From M3007 sp964392655 (GTDB taxonomy: Bacteria > Bacteroidota > Bacteroidia > Chitinophagales > Saprospiraceae): 31,228 nucleotides of DNA. Shown piece by piece: positions 23,557 through 31,228 of the stretch; within the stretch, counting starts at the first letter, position 1; the number at the start of each line of letters is the position of its first letter. Where the stretch lies: assembly GCA_964392655.1 (NCBI GenBank), contig CAYMQY010000022.1, positions 1 to 31,228 of the forward strand, written 5' to 3'. The translations under genes and the position numbers were made by a program. The notes under the pieces were generated by a model that did no database searches, was not told the DNA's origin, and saw nothing but the letters and a program-made list of their open reading frames with translations.

Positions 23557-24537
23557 TTACCCAAGGGTCAGATAGTTTTTCGATACCCAGCGCTGGTCAA
23601 GTCCGATCAGCGCCCAGTTCCACTTTTCAGCGAAGATAAACACTTCGTCCCCTTTGCTCAGGGCGGCTACCTTGTTGTACGTGGTATTCGGCCCGCTGCG
23701 TACGTTGAGTGTGGAGGAGTTTACCGTAGCGCGTTGCACATCCTGTACGTACTTGGCCGACACCCATTCCTGCTTGCTTGCAGAGATGCGATACCAGCCC
23801 GACTTTTCTTCATAAATCCGGAGCACCGACCCGTAGGGCGTGGCGTTCAGTTTTTTGCCGGTGGCCGAGGGCTGGTTCCGAATGTTGAGCCAGTCGGTGG
23901 TTACGAAACCATATTTCAGCACGGGCACGACGGGGGGCGGCACGGGTTTGCCCTGAAGCACGGCTTCGACGAGGGGGTAAAAGTTTTTTTCTGCGTCGGC
24001 CACCTTGTTGCCGCCGAAAAAGGCGGTGCCCGGACAACTTTTGGTGGAGCCGCTGCCGTTGGTGCGGGAGCCGTCGCGCAGGTCGAACCAGTGGTGGTAC
24101 ACGACTCGGGAGGCATTTGCCGGCACCACAAACCGCTTGCACAGGGCAGCAGTCACGCGCACGATCGCCTCCCGTTGCTCCGACCTCATGGTGTCGCCGC
24201 CTGCGTCAAAGTTGCCGATATTTTCAATGCATATAGCGTTGGCGTTGAAGCCGAAGATGCAAGCCGGAGAAAGTTCGAGGTTGCGCCCGGTCACAATCAT
24301 GCCGTCGGGAAAAATGCTGAAATGCTGCCCGATATCCATCCAGCCGTTCACGTTTTTGTGGAAGTTTTGCATGCCCCGCTGAAGTTCAAAGTGGTTGTTG
24401 TCCGTAAAATGCACATAACTCGGCGACCACGTGTGGTGCTCCTGGATGTACAAAACCGTACGGGCCACGGCCTGCTGTCCGATCCAGGTTTCGAATTCAA
24501 GCGGCGAGAGCAGGGTAAAGCCATATTTTTTTTTCAT
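23557..24537 (-). CDS. T7-lysozyme-like N-acetylmuramoyl-L-alanine amidase with two SH3 domains
   Basis: The 326-residue protein has an amidase_2 domain (about 15-195), which cuts the bond between muramic acid and the stem peptide in peptidoglycan. Probable zinc ligands are a His of EHHTWSPS (34 or 35), a His of VVYHHWFD (148 or 149) and C168 of KSCPG; the MDIGQHFSIFPDGMIVTGR strand-turn is typical. Two bacterial SH3 domains follow (about 208-264, TTDWLNIRNQPSATG; about 268-326, SSTLNVRSGPNTTYN), which would bind the wall. There is no signal peptide, so release by lysis, a holin or another route would be needed; a phage or effector origin is possible. CATATTTG on the reverse strand (24572-24579) may be its -7 element. 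Confidence 0.92.
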   Translation of the reverse strand: MKKKYGFTLLSPLEFETWIGQQAVARTVLYIQEHHTWSPSYVHFTDNNHFELQRGMQNFHKNVNGWMDIGQHFSIFPDGMIVTGRNLELSPACIFGFNANAICIENIGNFDAGGDTMRSEQREAIVRVTAALCKRFVVPANASRVVYHHWFDLRDGSRTNGSGSTKSCPGTAFFGGNKVADAEKNFYPLVEAVLQGKPVPPPVVPVLKYGFVTTDWLNIRNQPSATGKKLNATPYGSVLRIYEEKSGWYRISASKQEWVSAKYVQDVQRATVNSSTLNVRSGPNTTYNKVAALSKGDEVFIFAEKWNWALIGLDQRWVSKNYLTLG

Positions 24538-24791
24538 ACTGCAATGTGTTTGTGGTGATTTTTTGAAGCGTCAAATATGGGAGAAAAGTTGTGGGTGAGC
24601 CTGAAAAAAAAGTGTACCGGATATTTTTGGAGCCTGTTGAAAACGACGAGAAATTTCACGAAAAAAATATTGTACCCGATTTTCGGTAAAATTGGCCCGA
24701 TTTGTGTAGTTGGGCAGGGGTTATTGCAAGATTACCGGTAGAGCGTCCGGCGTCGTATTCCTCAGGTATATGCCCGACGGTTTTTTGTCTC

Positions 24792-24799
24792 TACCTTTG
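24792..24799 (+). promoter_or_regulatory. -7 promoter element in the adhesin leader
   Basis: TACCTTTG is an exact TAnnTTTG match. A weak ATG in place of the -33 TTG lies 19 nt upstream (24770-24772). The expected start, near 24806, falls inside the following terminator hairpin, which is unusual. Confidence 0.45.
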
Positions 24800-24803
24800 C
24801 CGG

Positions 24804-24847
24804 CGTATTTTCATGCAGAGGGGTTTTTGAGGGAAATACGTTTTTTT
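24804..24847 (+). terminator. Intrinsic terminator in the adhesin leader
   Basis: CGTATTTTC (24804-24812) pairs with GGAAATACG (24832-24840) with one wobble, and seven T follow at 24841-24847. It is 376 nt before the adhesin start and could attenuate transcription or end a short RNA from a promoter further upstream. Confidence 0.6.
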
Positions 24848-25223
24848 AATCGAACCTGAACCGGTTTTCTCAGAAAGGTCGCATTACATGGGCTTCGCAC
24901 TTTTGGAGCGATCTCGCTGACTCAAGGCATACAACACGAGTAATCCTATGACAACATTTTACCCAAACCGTTACTGGGGGAAAGGTACCGGCCTGCCGGT
25001 TTTGTCGCCTTTCTGTGCGCAATCCTCCCCGTCAAGACATCTGTTACGTTTGCCCCCCTTGTGGCAAACGCGTTTCCTGCCGTTTTTTCTTCGCTTCCCG
25101 CCATTCCTCCAGGCTCAGGCCTGAGGGGACTTTGTCATTTTGTTTAATCCCGTGTTGAGGGCCGTTGCGGCCGGGTTTCCTGCCTTTTTTGCACCATAAT
25201 TTATCCAACAAAACGCTTCGAGC

Positions 25224-28200
25224 ATGAATCGGCGCCAACGTACCTTTCACGACACTCACGTATCCCTCCCGCTTGTCCAACCTGACGCGCGCATCCGTTT
25301 TCTTCTCACCGCACTGCTGCTTTCCTTCCTGTTCGTCTTGCAGGTATCGGCAAAAGTGACGGTCAGTGTGGCCTCCGGGGCCTGGAGTTCGCCCGCAACC
25401 TGGAACAACGGCGTGCCTGCCGACGGCGATCAGATCACCATTTCCGCCGGCCATACCGTGAACCTGACGGCAGATGTTGCCTTCCTCACGGCAGGCTCCA
25501 CGCTGACCACCAACGGCACGCTCGACATGGGCACGTTCATCTGCAGGGTGGTATCCAACACCGTGACGGCCACCGGGCAGGTTATTCAACACACCACGTC
25601 CGGTGCAGTCCAACAGGCCAACCTGCGCGGCACGTCGGTGACGCTGAATCCGGCCAGTACCTATTTCTACACCGGCAACCTGACCGGCTTCACCGGCGTC
25701 CACCCGGCTTACGGCAACCTGAATTACGCCTCCACCTCGGCTACCGCCGGTGTTCTGGATGTCAACCTCAACGTGGGCGGCAACCTGACCATCAACAACT
25801 CGGGCACCGGGGAAACGCGTTTCGGGAATACAGTCAACCATACCCATACGATTGTCGGTTCATTCACGGTGAGCGCCGGCGCCGTCACCGGTACCAATGG
25901 AGCAGCCAACGTCGTCCTTGACATAGACGGCAGCATGATCATCGCTCCGGGCGCTACATTCAAAGCCTGTGCCTCTACCGGGACTTTGACCATCAATCTT
26001 GCCGGCAACTTCACCCAGAACGGAACGCTCACCAGCCCCGGCTCGGGCGTGTTCCGCGTGGTGTTCGACGGCGCCGGAAACTCCACGATAACAGGCGCTG
26101 CCGCCGTGCCGCTGCAGTATGTCACTATGCAAAAAACCGGTAACGCAGTGGCCATCCTGACCCAAAATGTCAACATCGCCAAAAACCTGAACTTCATTAA
26201 CGGGCGCATCCAGATCGGCAACTTCAACCTCACGATGGCGGCACTGGCCACCATCACCAATGCTTCAACGGAGCAAGGCTACGTGGTAACCAATGGTACC
26301 GGCAAACTCATCTTCGCCCAAACCAATGCCAATACATCCTTTCCGGTAGGCAATCCCGACTACACCCCCATCATTCTGTTTCCTTCTGCTACCGTCTCGG
26401 GCTTCGGCGTACGGGTGGTGGACGGACTTCAGGCCGAATCCAGCGGTTGCACGGGCTTTGTCACCGACGATGCTGTGAAAAAAATGTGGATCATTACCCG
26501 GGAATCCGGTTCGGCAACCTTGCTGAGCATTACCCCGCAGTGGAACGAATTCAACGAAGGCACTACATTCGACCGCAGCGTGTGCGGCACGGTGCGCTAC
26601 ACCGGCGGAAACTGGGAAACCGTCGTACCCGGCGCCGCCACCGGTTCCGACCCGTACCAACGCAGCCGCGTGCTGCCGGGTGGAATCTTCGACGGCACCT
26701 TCGGCGTGCTGGACAACAGCGCACTGGTCAACCTGACGGCGCCGACGGGAACCAGCAACAGCCCCATTTGTACCGGCGCCGAACTCAGCCTGACCCGCAC
26801 CTCCGCAGGCGTATCCGGGGCCACCTACCAGTGGTCCAAACAAAGCGGCGGCTTCTTTCCGCCTGCCGGCCCCAATGCAGCCATTCCTAACGCACAACCG
26901 GTCAACTCCGGCAACTACCTGCTCACCCTGACCAAATACGGCTGCAGCCTGACCTCAACCGCCGTGCCGGTGACCGTAAATCCGGCGCCGGTTTGCAATA
27001 TTTCCGGCCCGATGCCGGTGTGCGCCAACACAAACGGCAACCAATACTCGGCACCTGCCGGTATGAGCAACTACTTGTGGAGTATCAACGGCAACGGTAC
27101 CATCCCCGGCACGCTGACTGCGCAAAACGTATCCGTTAACGCCGGCGCTCCCGGTATTTTCACCCTTACCCTCACCGTCACCGACGGCAACGGCTGCAAA
27201 GCCACCTGCACCAAAGAAGTGGTGGTGCAAAACCGTCCGACGGGCGTATTGAGCGGCTCTGCCGTGATTTGTCCGGGCGGTTCCGCTACACTCAGTATCG
27301 CTGTCACCGGTTCCGGCCCGTGGAGTGGTACCCTGAGCAACGGCACTCAATTTAACGGCATAAGCAGCCCGGTTCAGGTGCTTGTCAGCCCGCCGGCAGA
27401 CATTACTTACACCCTCGCTACACTTCAGGACGCTGCATGTTCGGCTCAGCCCGGCGACCTGAGCGGCTCCGCCATCGTTACGCTCGATATTTTGCAAATG
27501 TTCAACGTAGTGGGCGGCGGCGCTTACTGCGACGGTGGCGAAGGCGCTAAGGTTGGACTTGACGGCTCCGAAACCGATGTGATCTACCAACTCTTTCTAA
27601 ACGGAAATCCTGTCGGTAGCCCGGTAGTCGGCACAGGCGGTCCGATCAGTTTCGGCCCGCAAACCGGCGTCGGCACGTACACGGTGGTCGGTACCCGCAG
27701 CAGCACGCAATGCCAGAAAAACATGATGGGTTCGGTGGCCGTGTCCATCAACCCGCTGCCTGCCGTATCGCTCAACCTNNNNNNNNNNNNNNNNNNNNNN
27801 NNNNNNNNNNNNNNNNNNNNNNNNNNNNNNNNNNNNNNNNNNNNNNNNNNNNNNNNNNNNNNNNNNNNNNNNNNNNNNGACATCGTAGCGGCGGCCAATT
27901 TCACCGATCTCGGCACGCTCCAGTTCAGTGTGGACTGGGATCACAACGTGTTTACGCCGGTGGCCATCGAACCGCAAACGGTGGACAACAGCACACCGCT
28001 TACCGGTTTTGTCAACAACGTATTGATCTATTCCTGGCTCGACTCCTCGGGCATGTACGGCGCTTCGATTCCCGACGGCTCCCTGCTCCTGCGCCTGCGC
28101 CTGCTGGCCGGCAACTGTGGTTCCAGCGGCCTGGTCGCCATCACAGGCTCCCCGCGTGTAATTGAGGCTTCCGACCTGGGCTACAACGTGGTTCCCGTGG

Positions 28201-30302
28201 TGTTGCTCGGCCTTGCCGACATCACGGTGGAAGACTCGCAACCGCCGGTGTTTACCAACGCCCCGGCAAACACCACGGTTTCCTGCGAAAACGTGCCCGC
28301 TGTGGTGAATCCGACCGCTACCGACAACTGCGACGACAACCCCGACGTGGAATACCTCGGCCAAACGGTGCTGCCCAGCACTTGTCCGCACAAATACCTG
28401 CTCACCCGCACGTGGCAAGCGGAAGATGCCTGCGGCAATACGGCTACGGTTTCTCAAATGATTGTGGTGAACGACACCACAGCGCCGACCTTCAGTGCTC
28501 CGGCCAACTTGACCATTTCCCTGAACGGCAACTGCCAGTATAACGCCGATACCACCATCACCGGCAGGGTCACGAACGCAAGTGACAACTGCTCGGCGCA
28601 ACAAAACCTGACGATTGCATTTTCCGACGACTTTGACCCCTCTTCGGGCGGGCAAGGTACGCTCGTGCGCACCTGGACGGTCACCGATCAGTGCGGCAAC
28701 ACCGCATCCGGCCAGACACAAATTATTACGGTACTTGACCTTATGCCCCCGACGATCAGTTGCCCGAACAACATAACCGTGTCGGGTACCGGCGGCGAGT
28801 GCCAATTTACTCCCAACAATTCCAGTCTGGATCCGACCGTATCCGATAACTGCGGCGTGCCGGGCATTTCGTACGTCCTGACCGGCGCTACGCAGGACAG
28901 CGGCACCGGGTCGCTGAACGGCGTGCCGTTCGGAGTCGGAACCACGGTAGTGACATGGACGGCCACGGATGCCAACGGCAACACAGCGATTTGCTCATTT
29001 TCCCTCACCGTCAGCGTATGCTCCGGCATCAACGGCAAACTGATCTGGAAGGGCAACAATAGTTCCGGGGTGGCGCTGGCAATGGTCACGCTGACCGGCA
29101 ACGGCTCCGACATATACGGACCCACTACACCCGACGGTTTGTACACGCTGAGCGGTGGCGGAAACGTGACCATCACGCCCACCAAATCGTCGCCCCCGGC
29201 CAACGCCATGAACGGCGTCACGCAGGCCGACGTGATCATTTTGCTGAACCACTTGTCCAGCAACCCAGCCATCACGGACCCCTACCTCCTGATTGCTGCC
29301 GATATTGATCTGGATAATGATGCGGACGGCACCGACTATGGTCATATTCGCCGGGCCGTCCTTGGAAGCCCTTCTGCGCTGGCTTATTTCATCGCCAAGC
29401 CCTGGCGTTTTGTACCCACCCCCAACCCCGGCCCCGGTTTCCCGGGCTACACACCGCCTGCCAATCCGTTTTCGCAGCCCATCCCGGAAAACCGCCCGCT
29501 TCTGGGCGTAATGGGTGGCGTATCCGGGCAGGATTTTTACGGCATGAAACTCGGCGACCTGAACTACGACGCCAATCCCGTCCTGAAACCGGCAAACGAA
29601 ACGCCTCTGGTCTGGCTGACGCAGGATCAGATGCTGACGGCCGGGCAAGAGTACAACGTAACGTTCCGCGCTTCGCACTTCGAAGCGCTGGCGGGCTATC
29701 AATTTGCTTTGAAATTTGAAACATCGCGCCTGCAACTGCTGGATGTGGAAACAACCAAAACGGCGCTCAGCCTGAGCAAGGAAGAAAACTTCGGCCTGTA
29801 TCAGATCGCCGACGGTGAAATCCGCAGCGCCTGGTCCGATCCGGCCGGACAATCCCTGCCCGAAGGCACGCCGGTATTCACGCTGCGTTTCCGCGCGCTC
29901 AAGGGAGGAATGTTGCTCAGCGAGGCGATACGGCTCGATGCAAATATTCTCGGGCCTGAAGCATACACCGTCGAACAAGGTCAGGCCGAGGTGCAACTTG
30001 TGTTCACCGACGCACAAACGACCGACGTAACCAACCCGGCTGCGCTTGCCGGCGTACAGCTCTTGCAGAACCGCCCGAACCCGTTTTCCGGCGTGACCAC
30101 CATCGGCTTCGTCCTTCCGCAACCCTGCGATGCGCAATTGCGCGTATTCGACGTCACGGGCCGCGAACTGCTCCGTTTGAACAAGACGTACCCGTCCGGT
30201 TATTCCGAAGAAGCCGTCCGTATTGATGCCGCCGGTCTCCTGTACTACGAACTGACCACACCGTTCGGGCAGGTATCGCGCCGGATGGTCAATGCGCATT
30301 GA
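25224..30302 (+). CDS. Giant T9SS adhesin with cohesin-like, HYR and dockerin-like modules
   Basis: The printed frame has 1,692 residues including a 100-N gap (residues 852-885). A signal peptide (about 24-43, ending LQVSA) follows an unusually long basic start. Then come a beta-helical region opening SGAWSSPATWNNGVPADGDQ (50-400), Ig-like segments (about 500-850), a cohesin-like module (about 886-1002, TLQFSVDWD), three HYR-type Ig repeats (about 1003-1268; each has DNC and a W-T-(A/V)-x-D-x-x-GN pattern), a short CarboxypepD-like fold (1269-1322), a calcium-binding dockerin-like segment (1328-1383, DIDLDNDADGTDYGHIRR, with KLGDLNYDANP at about 1442), a second cohesin-like module (about 1455-1590, YQFALKFE), and a type A T9SS sorting domain (1608-1692, LLQNRPNPFSG). 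It should be a surface adhesin or polymer-binding scaffold. The frame agrees on both sides of the gap. Confidence 0.92.
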   Translation: MNRRQRTFHDTHVSLPLVQPDARIRFLLTALLLSFLFVLQVSAKVTVSVASGAWSSPATWNNGVPADGDQITISAGHTVNLTADVAFLTAGSTLTTNGTLDMGTFICRVVSNTVTATGQVIQHTTSGAVQQANLRGTSVTLNPASTYFYTGNLTGFTGVHPAYGNLNYASTSATAGVLDVNLNVGGNLTINNSGTGETRFGNTVNHTHTIVGSFTVSAGAVTGTNGAANVVLDIDGSMIIAPGATFKACASTGTLTINLAGNFTQNGTLTSPGSGVFRVVFDGAGNSTITGAAAVPLQYVTMQKTGNAVAILTQNVNIAKNLNFINGRIQIGNFNLTMAALATITNASTEQGYVVTNGTGKLIFAQTNANTSFPVGNPDYTPIILFPSATVSGFGVRVVDGLQAESSGCTGFVTDDAVKKMWIITRESGSATLLSITPQWNEFNEGTTFDRSVCGTVRYTGGNWETVVPGAATGSDPYQRSRVLPGGIFDGTFGVLDNSALVNLTAPTGTSNSPICTGAELSLTRTSAGVSGATYQWSKQSGGFFPPAGPNAAIPNAQPVNSGNYLLTLTKYGCSLTSTAVPVTVNPAPVCNISGPMPVCANTNGNQYSAPAGMSNYLWSINGNGTIPGTLTAQNVSVNAGAPGIFTLTLTVTDGNGCKATCTKEVVVQNRPTGVLSGSAVICPGGSATLSIAVTGSGPWSGTLSNGTQFNGISSPVQVLVSPPADITYTLATLQDAACSAQPGDLSGSAIVTLDILQMFNVVGGGAYCDGGEGAKVGLDGSETDVIYQLFLNGNPVGSPVVGTGGPISFGPQTGVGTYTVVGTRSSTQCQKNMMGSVAVSINPLPAVSLNXXXXXXXXXXXXXXXXXXXXXXXXXXXXXXXXXXDIVAAANFTDLGTLQFSVDWDHNVFTPVAIEPQTVDNSTPLTGFVNNVLIYSWLDSSGMYGASIPDGSLLLRLRLLAGNCGSSGLVAITGSPRVIEASDLGYNVVPVVLLGLADITVEDSQPPVFTNAPANTTVSCENVPAVVNPTATDNCDDNPDVEYLGQTVLPSTCPHKYLLTRTWQAEDACGNTATVSQMIVVNDTTAPTFSAPANLTISLNGNCQYNADTTITGRVTNASDNCSAQQNLTIAFSDDFDPSSGGQGTLVRTWTVTDQCGNTASGQTQIITVLDLMPPTISCPNNITVSGTGGECQFTPNNSSLDPTVSDNCGVPGISYVLTGATQDSGTGSLNGVPFGVGTTVVTWTATDANGNTAICSFSLTVSVCSGINGKLIWKGNNSSGVALAMVTLTGNGSDIYGPTTPDGLYTLSGGGNVTITPTKSSPPANAMNGVTQADVIILLNHLSSNPAITDPYLLIAADIDLDNDADGTDYGHIRRAVLGSPSALAYFIAKPWRFVPTPNPGPGFPGYTPPANPFSQPIPENRPLLGVMGGVSGQDFYGMKLGDLNYDANPVLKPANETPLVWLTQDQMLTAGQEYNVTFRASHFEALAGYQFALKFETSRLQLLDVETTKTALSLSKEENFGLYQIADGEIRSAWSDPAGQSLPEGTPVFTLRFRALKGGMLLSEAIRLDANILGPEAYTVEQGQAEVQLVFTDAQTTDVTNPAALAGVQLLQNRPNPFSGVTTIGFVLPQPCDAQLRVFDVTGRELLRLNKTYPSGYSEEAVRIDAAGLLYYELTTPFGQVSRRMVNAH
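27779..27878. other. 100-N assembly gap
   Basis: Exactly 100 N at the start of the first cohesin-like module of the giant adhesin. The frame continues on the far side, but true length is unknown. Confidence 0.99.
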
Positions 30303-30311
30303 CGGGCTTTG

Positions 30312-30351
30312 CCCCAGGTTTTCGACTCTTGCAAGAGTCAAAGACCTGGGG
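30312..30351. repeat. 40-nt palindrome after the adhesin gene
   Basis: CCCCAGGT (30312-30319) pairs with ACCTGGGG (30344-30351); the centre GACTCTTG/CAAGAGTC (30324-30339) is a perfect 16-nt palindrome, and most bases between also pair. It begins 9 nt after the adhesin stop. No T-tract follows on the plus strand, so it is a poor canonical terminator. It shares AGACCT and CCAGGTTTT with the palindrome at 13246-13278. Confidence 0.85.
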
Positions 30352-30367
30352 CGACGACGTCATTTTC

Positions 30368-30394
30368 CTCATTCATCATTTCTCATTCATCATT
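30368..30394. repeat. 14-bp-period tandem repeat before the last gene
   Basis: CTCATTCATCATT occurs at 30368-30380 and 30382-30394, followed by a further partial CATTCAT. It ends 4 nt before the ATG at 30399 and so forms the ribosome-entry region of that gene. Confidence 0.85.
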
Positions 30395-30398
30395 CATA

Positions 30399-31228
30399 AT
30401 GCCCCCGTTCGCTATGGGAAATATTCAACGAATCATATTCAGTGCTCAAAAACCGACGGCTCCGTGCTGTTTTATTCCTGCCGCCAAATTTTTCGGGGCT
30501 GCCTTGCTTGCATTTGGCAGCATGCTCGTGCCGGAACTGGCTTTTGGGCAAATTTATACGTTTACCAATGCGGCATCCGGAGTTCCCAGCGCAGTCGCAG
30601 CCAATGTAACCGGCACCTCCCTGACGCGCGGCGCCGGGCTGGACGATACGGTAAAAACCTGTACAGGCGCAACCGCCGGGTTTTCCGCCGATGCCTGGCC
30701 GACCTACAGCTACGCCGGATCCAGTATATTGGCTACGCCGAACGCCTCTGGTGACTATATCGAATTCTCCATAACCCCCGACCCGGGTTATAAACTGAAT
30801 ATCACGGGATTCACCGCCCAACTACGGCGCGACAATCCCGCCGGAACGGTCAATGACGGCCCCACGCAAGTGCGCTATGCGTTCAGTACCGACGGCTTCG
30901 CCAACTTTACGCAAAACGGCGCAAATCTGGCTCCAGGAACCAATACCAGCTGTGCCAATGCCGGCACGGTACGAGCCTGGGCCGCATTCCCCTCGTTCAT
31001 CAGTACGCAGACCGTCACGTTCCGGATTTACGGATTTAGCGGCGGGACAGCGCTAACGGGGGATTTGTATGTGCGCAATGTAATCGTCAGCGGCACCGTC
31101 GAGCGCATTTCGGTCAACCTCAGCACCTCTGCTTCGGTAAGCGCAGCGAACTGCGGGGATATTTTTGATGTGACTGTGCAAGCCGACACCGGTTTTCAGC
31201 AACTGGCCGGTATGCAGTTCTCCCTGAA
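30399..31228 (+). CDS. Secreted cohesin-like surface protein, 3' truncated by window end
   Basis: The frame is open from 30399 to the end of the window (276 codons, no stop). The N-terminus MPPFAMGNIQRIIF leads to a hydrophobic segment and a signal-cleavage site (KFFGAALLAFGSMLVPELAFG, then QIYTF). The mature part begins with a beta-rich domain of about 170 residues (FTNAASGVPSAVAANVTG to LTGDLYVRNVIVSGTV), resembling jelly-roll domains of Bacteroidota surface proteins. Near the end, VNLSTSASVSAANCGDIFDV and LAGMQFSL open a cohesin-like module of the same type as in the preceding gene. A C-terminal T9SS signal is expected outside the window. A second in-frame ATG at 30414 (MGNIQRI) is an alternative start; 30399 is preferred for the A/T-rich stretch just before it. 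Confidence 0.85.
   Translation, partial: MPPFAMGNIQRIIFSAQKPTAPCCFIPAAKFFGAALLAFGSMLVPELAFGQIYTFTNAASGVPSAVAANVTGTSLTRGAGLDDTVKTCTGATAGFSADAWPTYSYAGSSILATPNASGDYIEFSITPDPGYKLNITGFTAQLRRDNPAGTVNDGPTQVRYAFSTDGFANFTQNGANLAPGTNTSCANAGTVRAWAAFPSFISTQTVTFRIYGFSGGTALTGDLYVRNVIVSGTVERISVNLSTSASVSAANCGDIFDVTVQADTGFQQLAGMQFSL

Larger units (their letters stand above)
24538..25223. other. 686-nt noncoding leader region of the giant adhesin gene
   Basis: No convincing gene was found. The stretch contains poly-T runs, a promoter-terminator pair at 24792-24847, a T-rich hairpin (ACCGG/CCGGT, 24987-25000, followed by TTTT), and GTTTCCTGCC twice (25072-25081 and 25175-25184), each followed closely by six T. 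A 58-codon open frame (24948-25124, +) and a minus-strand frame ending at 25044 lack support as genes. The length is unusual for a Bacteroidota leader and may be regulatory. Confidence 0.65.

Noticed and set aside
25224..25847. Minus-strand frame continuing to 25847 under the adhesin start
   Set aside because: Most of it is a shadow of the adhesin's biased codons; only the final part below about 25200 looks protein-like and is reported separately.
28995..30341. 448-codon minus-strand frame antisense to the adhesin C-terminus
   Set aside because: The plus strand carries dockerin-like, cohesin-like and T9SS modules in the same place, so this is a mirror frame.

Overview
The window comes from a GC-rich Bacteroidota genome, most likely of the Saprospirales/Chitinophagales kind. 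Evidence for this is a roughly 1,100-residue SecA with a SEC-C tail, several secreted proteins ending in type IX secretion (T9SS) sorting domains, promoters of the TAnnTTTG type, and a bacterial geranylgeranylglyceryl-phosphate-synthase homologue. It is a scaffolded assembly: two 100-N gaps (5050-5149, 27779-27878) and one 10-N gap (19077-19086). No rRNA, tRNA, CRISPR array, transposase or integrase was seen.

Layout. 76-4112 (+): secA with a strong terminator, then a Uma2-family PD-(D/E)XK protein. 4129-7039 (-): an unrecognised conserved protein interrupted by a gap, then a secreted protein with a T9SS-like C-terminus. 7145-11468: a membrane class III adenylate cyclase (+) converging on, and overlapping by 122 nt, a TPR-CHAT lipoprotein (-). 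11659-14191 (-): a vanadium-haloperoxidase/PAP2-like lipoprotein preceded by an outer-membrane beta-barrel protein. 14317-17016: dprA (-), an SH3 protein and a VanZ-like protein (+), and a small four-helix membrane protein (-). 17188-19021 (+): a MoxR-type AAA ATPase and a PcrB/GGGPS-like synthase, 1 nt apart. 19286-31228 (+): a block of T9SS cargo (a gliding-motility C-terminal protein, a small type A cargo protein, a 1,692-residue multidomain adhesin and the start of a second one), interrupted by a minus-strand T7-lysozyme-like amidase flanked by two long noncoding stretches.

How they fit together. SecA is the Sec motor that would feed the T9SS cargo into the periplasm. The last two genes share cohesin-like modules, and the large one also carries a dockerin-like segment, so they probably build related cell-surface assemblies. 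The cyclase, CHAT protein and secreted protein form a divergent/convergent cluster that may be a signalling unit, but that is inference.

Points most worth a second look: a promoter plus terminator with no gene between (23405-23547), a second promoter-terminator pair in the leader of the giant adhesin, an ungapped internal duplication with a degenerate active site in the PAP2-like protein, short tandem repeats directly in front of three start codons, a family of long palindromes, and a sharp composition break inside the 22127-23227 gene.
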